Assembly (NCBI GenBank): GCA_013336205.1
Contig: JAAXUD010000232.1
Location: 1 to 5,401, forward strand
DNA: 5,401 bases
Direction: 5' to 3'
DNA from: Lentimicrobium sp.
Lineage (GTDB): Bacteria > Bacteroidota > Bacteroidia > Bacteroidales > Lentimicrobiaceae
In this document: piece by piece, positions 1 to 5,401 of the stretch
Layout: each line of letters begins with the position of its first letter
Position numbering within the stretch: position 1 is the first letter of the stretch
Made by a program: the position numbers and the translations under genes
Notes under the pieces: generated by a model
What the model saw: only the letters and a program-made list of their open reading frames with translations
What the model was told of the DNA's origin: nothing
Databases searched by the model: none

Positions 1-1251
1 AGCATTGCGGATAGAATCTTCCTGCTGCAACCGCCGGTTGTTCTCGTCTGCTTTAGACTGGTCGGTGGGTGGCAGGGCTTGTTTTGCCGGCGGGGTCAAC
101 AGCAGGATTTCCGCCGGCAGATTATACCCGGGCCCGCTAAGTGTAAGCAACACCGAATCGGAAGAGGCACCAGGCGCGACTTTATAGCTGAACAACCCAT
201 CTTTCGAAGCCCACATCAGCAGGTCGCCGAATCCTGTGGTTGTTGAACAAATACCCCTTGCATCGGTAAACAGGGTGGCAATAGGATAGAATTCGGCGTA
301 GTTGTATAGCGAATACTCAACCCTGGCTTTTTCAACCGGGTTACCCTCATTATCGATCACTTTAACCGGAAGCGTTTTTGTTTTTGTGTAATTATTCAAA
401 AGATTAAGCCGGGTAAACATGTCGTTTTTCTCCAGAACCTCTTCGCTACCATGGTATTGTCCAAAGACGAATGTGTGCATCATCATGGCCCGTTTGGCAG
501 GTTCGGCAAACCAACCCATATCGAGCGCAGGTTCGGGCTCACAGGCGCCCATAAAATACCATTTGCCATCGACCCAGACTTCAACCCAGGCGTGGTTATC
601 GTCGGTATGCGCCCAGCGCGGGGTGTAAACCTGCCTTGCCGGAATACACACCGACCGCAACGCCGCCACCGTAAAAGTAGATTCTTCGCCACAGCGGCCA
701 AAGGCTGTCCGCACTGAGGTGAGCGGACCAGAAGTACGTTCATCCGTCGATTTATAGTTTACTTTTTCATGACACCAATGATTCACTTCAAGCGCAGCCC
801 GGGCCATATCCATTCCCTTTATGCGATCTTTCAACTCCCTATAGAAAACCTGACGGGCAGTGTCAGTATATTCGTTGTTTACCCGGTAGGGCAGCACAAA
901 GTGAAGATACACATCTTCCGGAACAGTATTTCCCCAGCTGAACACAGACTTTGCTTCCAGTGAAGTGCGTACCTGGAGAAGATTATATTTCCCGTCATTC
1001 ATGGCCAGGTCGCTCAGTGGCATAAAGGCATAAAGAAACTCCAACCCCTCAATTTCGGCTTTGGACAGTTCCTGGTTAAAAACGCCAAACAGGACCGAAT
1101 CGCGGCCGGAAGCAAGCTCCTTTTGTTTGAGAAACTGCTCATGAACCAGGGTACGATAGTTCTTATCAGCAATCAGGTGCTTGTTTTTTGAAACCTGGCA
1201 TCCGGTTAAAATGATAATAAACACTAAAATTGCCGGGAAGATATGTTTCAT
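1..1251 (-). CDS. Transglutaminase-like domain lipoprotein, N-terminal 417 residues (C-terminus outside window)
   Basis: Reading on the minus strand from ATG at 1251-1249, the frame stays open to base 1, so the protein continues beyond the window. The N-terminus is a lipoprotein signal: a short Lys/His region, a hydrophobic core, then the lipobox LTGC with Cys18 as the predicted lipidated residue. Residues about 145-245 match the transglutaminase/papain-like core: Cys187 in GRCGEEST and His220 in DDNHAWVEVW are the likely nucleophile and base. The usual Asp after the following Trp is not in its normal place; the segment reads MGACEPEP, so Glu238 or Glu240 may take that role (inference). Residues about 292-370 look like a carboxypeptidase-regulatory or Ig-like beta domain (VKVIDNEGNPVEKARV, then FTDARG). 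The end becomes Pro- and charge-rich. Related Bacteroidota proteins are much longer, so over half may be missing. It probably acts at the envelope as a peptidase or crosslinking enzyme; the substrate is unknown. The start is preceded by an A-rich stretch and no Shine-Dalgarno. Confidence 0.88.
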   Translation of the reverse strand, partial: MKHIFPAILVFIIILTGCQVSKNKHLIADKNYRTLVHEQFLKQKELASGRDSVLFGVFNQELSKAEIEGLEFLYAFMPLSDLAMNDGKYNLLQVRTSLEAKSVFSWGNTVPEDVYLHFVLPYRVNNEYTDTARQVFYRELKDRIKGMDMARAALEVNHWCHEKVNYKSTDERTSGPLTSVRTAFGRCGEESTFTVAALRSVCIPARQVYTPRWAHTDDNHAWVEVWVDGKWYFMGACEPEPALDMGWFAEPAKRAMMMHTFVFGQYHGSEEVLEKNDMFTRLNLLNNYTKTKTLPVKVIDNEGNPVEKARVEYSLYNYAEFYPIATLFTDARGICSTTTGFGDLLMWASKDGLFSYKVAPGASSDSVLLTLSGPGYNLPAEILLLTPPAKQALPPTDQSKADENNRRLQQEDSIRNA

Positions 1252-1392
1252 TTTGCTGTTTTTTAGTAAGCCCGAAATTAGGAAAGATTTGATTAAAAAT
1301 AAGCTGTGCCTGCAAAAACTGACAATAAAGCAGAGCCCACCTGTCCGGGAACCCATAAAGTACAGCTATCCAATTCTTTATACCCTATCCTT

Positions 1393-1400
1393 CAAACTTA
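1393..1400 (-). promoter_or_regulatory. Candidate -7 promoter box for the transglutaminase gene
   Basis: Read on the minus strand this is TAAGTTTG, an exact match to the Bacteroidota -7 consensus TAnnTTTG. The expected -33 TTTG, about 20 bp upstream (plus coordinates near 1421), is not present; that stretch reads TCAA on the minus strand. If used, transcription would start near 1386 and leave a leader of about 135 nt before the ATG at 1251. The leader holds no obvious ORF or strong hairpin. Confidence 0.3.
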
Positions 1401-1441
1401 GCTGATTATATTTTTCAGCATTGACTTAAGCCCTGAATCCC

Positions 1442-1479
1442 TGGATTAAAAAAGCATTTGGATTAATGAGAAAAGCATT
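1442..1479. repeat. Imperfect tandem duplication (17- and 21-bp units) upstream of the TPR-HTH gene
   Basis: Unit 1 (1442-1458) is TGGATTAA followed directly by AAAAGCATT. Unit 2 (1459-1479) has the same two blocks with four extra bases, TGAG, between them. The AAAAGCATT blocks begin 21 bp apart, close to two helical turns. The -33 element TTTG (1457-1460) is formed at the junction of the two units. A 12-bp near-palindrome, AATCC-CT-GGATT, overlaps the left edge (1436-1447). The position at a promoter suggests paired regulator half-sites, but a simple local duplication would look the same. Confidence 0.6.
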
Positions 1480-1488
1480 GGAACTTTG
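1457..1488 (+). promoter_or_regulatory. Candidate Bacteroidota-type promoter of the TPR-HTH gene
   Basis: A -33 element TTTG (1457-1460) is followed after exactly 20 bp by GAACTTTG (1481-1488), which differs from the -7 consensus TAnnTTTG only in its first base. Transcription would start near 1495. This would exclude TTG at 1486 as a start codon, because it lies inside the -7 box, and it favours TTG at 1534. The prediction rests on motif and spacing only. Confidence 0.5.
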
Positions 1489-1533
1489 CATAACAGACAG
1501 AACGAACTTTTACTATATACACAATTCACCCGC

Positions 1534-3309
1534 TTGAACTATAAATTATCTCTCTTCACACTCCCGGGGTTCTTTTGGCTGCTCCTGATATTTATTCCGG
1601 TCATTTGTTCAGGCGGTAATGCGGGGACACCTCCCGGAAATTCAAACACCACAAAAGACGACAGCCTAAAACTGGCCATCGAACTGCACCGGCAGGGCGA
1701 CTCCTTACTTGACCAGATGGGCTACAGGGCTGCGGAAAAATTATTCATCCGGGCCTATGCCATTGCCAGGCAACTGGACGAAAAGCGGTTGATGGGAAAA
1801 CTCTCCAATAACCTGGCCGAATGTTACAGCATGACCGGGCGTTCTGCAAAAGCGGAAGCGACTTATAAGGATGCCGTTAAATTGTATGAAGCCTTGCACG
1901 ACACCAATGCAATGGCGGTTATACTGATCAACCTGGGAGATGAATATGCAAAAACCGGGCGGACAGAACTGGCAGCCGAAACTGAACTCAAAGCCATCAG
2001 GCTGAAAGAAGCCGCCAATGACTTCCGAAAACTGGCATTTTATTATCAAAAACTCGGTGAGCTGTTTATTGACCGCGACAATGCCCGCTGGGAACAATAC
2101 GCGATGAAAGCCCTTGAACTCTCGCGGACAGAAGAATACACGACCTTACGGGCAACCATCGCCATTTACAATGACCTGGGAGCCATCTGGCGCATCAAGG
2201 GCGATTTTGAGAAGGCAGCTGCTTACTATGATACCATGTATCGGATTTCCGCAGAAGCTGATTATCCCAAAGGAATAGCCACTGCAACCTCCGAAAGGGC
2301 TTTGATGCTTTATGACCTGGGCCGTTACCGGGAAGCCCTTCCAATGGCAGAAAAAGCCTATGAAATGGTTCTGGAAACAGACGACAATTATCAAATCGTC
2401 TATGATGCCTCACTCATTGCGCGGATCCTGATCAAACTTGGCCAGCACGGACGGGCTGTTGAATTGCTGAAAATGGTAATAGAACGCGCCCATATTGCCG
2501 GACTAATAGCAGAAGAACAGGCCGGCCATAAATACCTTTCCGAAGCTTACCGTGCTTCCGGTCGCTGGCAGGATGCACTGTTATCGCTGGAGCGTTACCA
2601 CCAACTTAAAGATTCAATTGATGGGGTGGAAGTGCAAAATGCCCTGAACAATCTTCAGACACGTTTTGAAACCGAAAAAAAACAACAACTGATTGACCGG
2701 CTGAATGAAAAGAACCTTGCCCATGAGAAACGCAACCGCTTGTTTATTGGCCTCCTGCTTGTTTCAGTGCTTGTTCTTCTTTTACTCGTGCTGATAATCA
2801 GGCTTCGCAACCGCACTATCCGGCAAAACAAAGCGCTGCGGGCCAGAGATCAGGAGATACATAAGCTTGAAAGTGAGCATCTTACATTGAGTCTGGCTTA
2901 TAAAACTCGGGAGCTTTCAACAGCTACCCTGCACCTGATCAATAAAAATGAGGTACTCAATGATCTGAAAAACAAACTTGAAGCCTCCGAACCCAACCAA
3001 CCTGAACTCCGGCAGGTTATCCGGCAAATTGATCAGAATATTAATCTCGACAACGACTGGCAGAATTTCAGCCGCCATTTTGAGGAAGTCCATCCCGGCT
3101 TTTTCAGGAAACTGAAAGAAAAGTTCTCCTCGTTAACGCCCAACGAGGAACGTCTTTGCGCCTATCTGGCCATCAATCTTAATACGAAAGAGATTTCACA
3201 AATGCTGAATGTTACCACTGCCGCTGTTGATAAAAGCCGGAACCGCCTGCGCAGGAAGCTGGAAATATTGCCCGAAGTAAATCTGAATGAATTTCTAAAA
3301 CAACTTTAA
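1534..3309 (+). CDS. Membrane-anchored TPR regulator with C-terminal LuxR-like HTH
   Basis: The gene encodes 591 residues from TTG at 1534; TTG at 1486 would add 16. The later start gives a normal signal-like N-terminus (MNYKLSLFTLPGFFW..., hydrophobic to about residue 24), and the earlier one lies in a promoter box. No in-frame ATG exists before the TPR region, and an in-frame stop sits at 1447. Residues about 48-360 hold roughly eight degenerate TPRs, for example LGDEYAKTGRTELAAETELKA and LGAIWRIKGDFEKAAAYYDT. A coiled coil follows (about 364-400), then one transmembrane helix (about 403-422) with a basic RLRNRTIRQNK flank, then a second coiled coil. The C-terminus carries DNDWQNFSRHFEEVHPGFF and an HTH (about 534-577: LTPNEERLCAYL, NTKEISQMLNVTTAAVDKSRNRLRRKL). 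This architecture is known in Bacteroidota. The likely topology is TPRs in the periplasm and HTH in the cytoplasm, linking an envelope signal to transcription. Ligand and targets are unknown. It is divergent from the transglutaminase gene. Confidence 0.85.
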   Translation: MNYKLSLFTLPGFFWLLLIFIPVICSGGNAGTPPGNSNTTKDDSLKLAIELHRQGDSLLDQMGYRAAEKLFIRAYAIARQLDEKRLMGKLSNNLAECYSMTGRSAKAEATYKDAVKLYEALHDTNAMAVILINLGDEYAKTGRTELAAETELKAIRLKEAANDFRKLAFYYQKLGELFIDRDNARWEQYAMKALELSRTEEYTTLRATIAIYNDLGAIWRIKGDFEKAAAYYDTMYRISAEADYPKGIATATSERALMLYDLGRYREALPMAEKAYEMVLETDDNYQIVYDASLIARILIKLGQHGRAVELLKMVIERAHIAGLIAEEQAGHKYLSEAYRASGRWQDALLSLERYHQLKDSIDGVEVQNALNNLQTRFETEKKQQLIDRLNEKNLAHEKRNRLFIGLLLVSVLVLLLLVLIIRLRNRTIRQNKALRARDQEIHKLESEHLTLSLAYKTRELSTATLHLINKNEVLNDLKNKLEASEPNQPELRQVIRQIDQNINLDNDWQNFSRHFEEVHPGFFRKLKEKFSSLTPNEERLCAYLAINLNTKEISQMLNVTTAAVDKSRNRLRRKLEILPEVNLNEFLKQL

Positions 3310-3365
3310 ATCAATACTCCGTTAAGAATTTTTAAATCATTTTGAAATTATAAATCATTAAGAAT
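3307..3365. repeat. Interspersed short direct repeats after the TPR-HTH gene
   Basis: TAAATCATT occurs exactly at 3333-3341 and 3351-3359, starts 18 bp apart; a variant, TAAATCAAT, overlaps the stop codon at 3307-3315. TTAAGAAT occurs at 3322-3329 and 3358-3365. The stretch is very AT-rich, so some repetition is expected by chance. No U-tailed terminator hairpin is seen here. Confidence 0.4.
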
Positions 3366-3400
3366 CTATTTATTGCGTCATTGCGTCATTGCGTGATTCT
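3361..3400. repeat. Three 8-bp tandem repeats enclosed by a 6-bp inverted repeat
   Basis: ATTGCGTC is repeated at 3372-3379 and 3380-3387, with a third copy ending in G (ATTGCGTG) at 3388-3395 and a partial ATT after it. The array is enclosed by AGAATC (3361-3366) and its reverse complement GATTCT (3395-3400), so the transcript could form a 6-bp stem with a 28-nt loop carrying the repeats. There is no U-run after it, so it is not a standard intrinsic terminator. Possible roles are a regulator binding array, an RNA element or a slippage-prone microsatellite. Confidence 0.7.
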
Positions 3401-3470
3401 GAAAATTACTGGAATTTTGTAACTTAATCCTGCATTTTTCTGTTTTTGGCTGTTTTCTTTCAATATTGAG

Positions 3471-3492
3471 GCATTGTCATAGCATTGTCATA
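3471..3492. repeat. Exact 11-bp tandem repeat, two copies
   Basis: GCATTGTCATA occurs twice back to back (3471-3481 and 3482-3492), with the next bases GCCC starting to diverge. The 11-bp period is about one helical turn, so any protein bound to both copies would sit on the same DNA face. It ends 8 bp upstream of the candidate -33 element of the next gene, a usual place for an activator site. Confidence 0.65.
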
Positions 3493-3500
3493 GCCCAGAA

Positions 3501-3532
3501 TTTGATTATATCAGCTTCTGCCCGCACCTTTG
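3501..3532 (+). promoter_or_regulatory. Candidate Bacteroidota-type promoter of the small lipoprotein gene
   Basis: TTTG (3501-3504), a 20-bp spacer and CACCTTTG (3525-3532) reproduce the layout of the promoter at 1457-1488, again with only the first base of the -7 consensus TAnnTTTG missing. Transcription would start near 3539. TTG at 3530 lies in the -7 box and is therefore unlikely to be the translation start. Confidence 0.5.
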
Positions 3533-3550
3533 CCGGAAAATTACACCACA

Positions 3551-4204
3551 GTGTTTTCAATCCGTTTGGCTCATCAGCTATTGTCTTATTTCCTGATTAC
3601 AATTTGCCTGTCCTCCTGCGGGCAACGAATTCCTGATAAAGGGCATCAGCTTCAGTCAGGTAATGTATTTGCCATGACTGAAGGACAGATAAGCATTGCC
3701 GGCCAGCAGACCAACATAGCGCGCAGTATGTGGCAAAGTAAGGATGGGCATATTGTGGTCAACTCAGCCCTTCGCAATTTTATAGGAGACTCAGTTGATG
3801 AAGCAACCACTATAAGGTACATCCGGGAATATTCTGATGGTGATTCAATTTTCAGCTACGACACAAGCGACAGCAGTGTTCTGGTAATTGCATTGTCAGA
3901 TATTACAAATACAGAGATTTCAGGATTCCCCTATTCGGCTTTTTGGCTGATTAGCACTGGCTCTTATACTCATATAACGGATCAATCAGATACACTTACT
4001 ATAGCAGGATATCACTGCAAAAGATTCAAATCGGGCGAAAGTTCTGTCTGGATGCATAAACAGCAGCCCATGGCATTTGAAACTACTTTAAGCCAATACA
4101 TCCGTCAGGAAAAAGTGATAAAATACATTTCAGATACCCTGTTGCCCAATGACTTGTTTAAGCAACCGCCCGGGTTCAGAAAAATTGCACCAACAAATGA
4201 CTGA
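3551..4204 (+). CDS. Small predicted lipoprotein, DUF4412-like C-terminal pattern
   Basis: The reading frame gives 217 residues from GTG at 3551. An upstream TTG at 3530 would add seven residues but overlaps a probable promoter; TTG at 3566 is another option. With GTG, the N-terminus is a short lipoprotein signal (Arg5, hydrophobic LLSYFLITICL, lipobox LSSC with Cys23 as the lipid site). The mature part, about 195 residues, is polar with alternating beta-type strands and no further membrane segment. Near the C-terminus are AGYHCKRFK (about 152-160), a VWMHKQQPM strand (about 166-174) and LPNDLFKQPPGF (about 198-209). Their order resembles DUF4412/LolB-like beta proteins, in which a processed-looking GyxCkk strand precedes a vW strand and a final P-x-G-[FY] motif. 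That similarity is from memory of the family pattern, not a search. Function is unknown; an envelope lipid- or ligand-binding role is conceivable. The next gene starts 78 bp downstream on the same strand. Confidence 0.75.
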   Translation: MFSIRLAHQLLSYFLITICLSSCGQRIPDKGHQLQSGNVFAMTEGQISIAGQQTNIARSMWQSKDGHIVVNSALRNFIGDSVDEATTIRYIREYSDGDSIFSYDTSDSSVLVIALSDITNTEISGFPYSAFWLISTGSYTHITDQSDTLTIAGYHCKRFKSGESSVWMHKQQPMAFETTLSQYIRQEKVIKYISDTLLPNDLFKQPPGFRKIAPTND

Positions 4205-4282
4205 TTGGCTTATTATTTCATGATTTACAGCATTACTTCGGAAGAAAAAATCGATATATAATCTAACTAAAATTGAACCTCA

Positions 4283-5401
4283 ATGAAAGTGACTTTAAAA
4301 TTCCTGTTGGTGGCATTCCTGATGATGGCTTTTTGCATTGGCAACGCACAGATTGACCTGAACAAAGTAGTAAACAGAAGTGTAAAAAAAGCTGAACGCA
4401 ATGTTGAAAACCGGGTGGAACGCCGGATTGACAATGGTGTTGATAAATCACTTGATGCCGTTGAAGATGGTATTGATGACACCGTAAGCGGAGATGACAA
4501 AGACAAGAAGAGTGACGGGGATAAAAAGTCGGACAATAAGAAGAATGACGAATCCGATGCAAAACCGGATGAAAACAATTCCGATAACGGCAAAAACTCA
4601 AAAGACACAGACAATCAGCCCACACCCCAGGAGCCGGAAAAGCAGGCTCCGGTGCTGACCTGGGCAAAATATGATTTTATTCCCGGGCCTGAGATCATTT
4701 TTGAGGACAGCCAGGAAGGTGAGCAAAATGGTGAATTCCCCTCGAAATGGGATTTGGTTCAAGGAAACTTTGAAAATGCCAGCTTCGATGGCAGTAATGT
4801 TATTTACCATATAAAATGTAATATGAATGGCGGTGGAGGAATTGTTCCAATGCTAAAGAACAGTAATGAAGACTATTTGCCTGAAGAATTTACCATCGAG
4901 TTCGATGCTTATTTTAATGAGGTTCACTACGGATATTATACGATTTATCTGGGTGATTATAAAAACCAATCAAAGTTGGATAAAACGTACCCACTTCGCG
5001 ACAAATATATTCGGATTTATAAAAATAGTGTAAATGGCAATTCTATCGAGACAAACTATTACCCTGGATTTACCAGCAGTATGTCCGATAAAACGCCCAA
5101 ATGGAGGCATGTTGCGATTTCGTTTAACAAAAGAGCGTTAAAAGTATATTTAGACGATGCCAGGGTGTTGAATATCCCCAATCTGGGATACAATCCTACC
5201 GGGTTTTCGATAGGGAAACAAAATGTTGAAGGGGAAAATACCGGTTATACCAAAAATTTCCGCATCGCCAAAGGAGCCGTTCCGCTTTACGATAAGTTTC
5301 TTACCGATGGCAAGTTTATTACGACCGGAATTAAATTCGATGTAAACAAGGCCACCATTAAACCTGAATCAATGGGAACCATCAATTACATTGTAAAAAT
5401 G
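4283..5401 (+). CDS. OmpA-family exported protein with acidic linker and LamG-like region (3' end outside window)
   Basis: Starts at ATG 4283 and is open to the window end, 373 residues so far. Residues 1-22 are a clear signal peptide (MKVTLKFLLVAFLMMAFCIGNA, cleavage predicted after Ala22). Residues about 26-65 are a charged, probably helical stretch with repeated VENRVE/IDNGVDK-type pattern. Residues about 70-122 are a low-complexity linker of Asp, Lys, Asn, Ser and Glu ending in PTPQEPEKQAP. Residues about 128-335 look like a beta-sandwich of the LamG/concanavalin type (FTIEFDAYFN, WRHVAISFNKRALKVYLDD, GFSIGK). From about residue 345, ITTGIKFDVNKATIKPES matches the beginning of the OmpA C-terminal peptidoglycan-binding domain, in which a DVNKA-type turn is typical; its NxxLSxxRA-like part is beyond the window. 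The role is probably linking an outer or surface layer to peptidoglycan, and the beta region may bind glycan or protein. No good promoter was seen in the 78-bp gap, so it may be read from the upstream gene. Confidence 0.88.
   Translation, partial: MKVTLKFLLVAFLMMAFCIGNAQIDLNKVVNRSVKKAERNVENRVERRIDNGVDKSLDAVEDGIDDTVSGDDKDKKSDGDKKSDNKKNDESDAKPDENNSDNGKNSKDTDNQPTPQEPEKQAPVLTWAKYDFIPGPEIIFEDSQEGEQNGEFPSKWDLVQGNFENASFDGSNVIYHIKCNMNGGGGIVPMLKNSNEDYLPEEFTIEFDAYFNEVHYGYYTIYLGDYKNQSKLDKTYPLRDKYIRIYKNSVNGNSIETNYYPGFTSSMSDKTPKWRHVAISFNKRALKVYLDDARVLNIPNLGYNPTGFSIGKQNVEGENTGYTKNFRIAKGAVPLYDKFLTDGKFITTGIKFDVNKATIKPESMGTINYIVKM

Noticed and set aside
5..963. Plus- and minus-strand open frames inside the transglutaminase gene (including a minus frame at 483-743)
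   Set aside because: The minus-strand frame from 1251 has the catalytic Cys and His motifs and a lipobox; the others lack any recognisable motif and overlap it in other frames.
1181..1405. 74-residue plus-strand open frame across the transglutaminase start and its leader
   Set aside because: Lys/Ile/Leu-rich composition typical of translated AT-rich intergenic DNA, with no domain and no supporting promoter; it covers the start of a well-supported gene on the other strand.
1564..1608. Lipoprotein lipobox in the TPR-HTH protein (Cys after PVI)
   Set aside because: The residues before the Cys are Pro-Val-Ile; Ile at -1 and Pro at -3 do not fit a lipobox, so an ordinary signal peptide or an anchor is more likely.
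1741..2413. Minus-strand open frames within the TPR region
   Set aside because: They are shadows of the plus-strand TPR gene, whose frame carries recognisable TPR, membrane and HTH motifs.
3388..3419. Additional promoter-like pair ATTG-N20-GAATTTTG
   Set aside because: The match is weaker (two mismatches), it lies within the repeat array, and AT-rich DNA yields such pairs by chance.
3361..3492. CRISPR array
   Set aside because: The repeats are only 8 and 11 bp, are tandem without spacers, and no cas gene is nearby.
4236..4260. Intrinsic terminator or hairpin around CTTCGGAAG followed by A-run
   Set aside because: The stem is only three or four base pairs, and the run after it is A, not T on the coding strand.
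4263..4667. Minus-strand open frames rich in Ser, Leu, Phe or Cys/His opposite the start of the OmpA-like gene
   Set aside because: They are the reverse complement of the low-complexity Asp/Lys/Asn linker, have no plausible start context, and lie opposite a frame with a clear signal peptide and OmpA motif.

Overview
The window looks like chromosomal DNA from a member of the Bacteroidota. Three things point there: A-rich, Shine-Dalgarno-poor start regions; promoter-like pairs of the Bacteroidota type (TTTG, about 20 bp, then TAnnTTTG); and the protein families present, namely a periplasmic-TPR/transmembrane/HTH regulator, an OmpA-family protein with a long acidic linker, and a lipoprotein transglutaminase containing a GACEPEP segment. 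The order or genus cannot be fixed from this sequence.

Layout: (1) 1-1251, minus strand: the N-terminal 417 residues of a secreted lipoprotein with a transglutaminase-like (papain-fold) domain and a following Ig-like/regulatory-like domain; the C-terminus lies outside the window. (2) 1252-1533: a divergent intergenic region with a near-duplicated repeat (units at 1442-1458 and 1459-1479), a plus-strand promoter candidate ending at 1488, and a minus-strand -7 box at 1393-1400. (3) 1534-3309, plus: a membrane-spanning regulator with about eight TPRs, predicted to be periplasmic, one membrane helix, a coiled coil and a C-terminal LuxR-like HTH. (4) 3310-3550: a repeat-rich AT-rich spacer with three 8-bp tandem units, two 11-bp tandem units, and a second promoter candidate of the same design. 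(5) 3551-4204, plus: a small lipoprotein of uncertain family with a DUF4412-like C-terminal pattern. (6) 4283-5401, plus: an exported OmpA-family protein (signal peptide, acidic/lysine linker, LamG-like beta region, start of the OmpA C-terminal domain), cut by the window end.

Working model (inference): all four proteins act at or across the cell envelope. The TPR-HTH protein could sense a periplasmic state and regulate nearby genes, including itself or the divergent transglutaminase. The small lipoprotein and the OmpA-like gene are 78 bp apart in the same direction and may be co-transcribed. No mobile element, CRISPR array, RNA gene or clearly new multi-gene system is visible. The most interesting material is in the two intergenic regions and in the start-site problem they raise: the most upstream possible starts of both genes (TTG at 1486 and TTG at 3530) fall inside probable -7 promoter boxes, so the real starts are probably further downstream.
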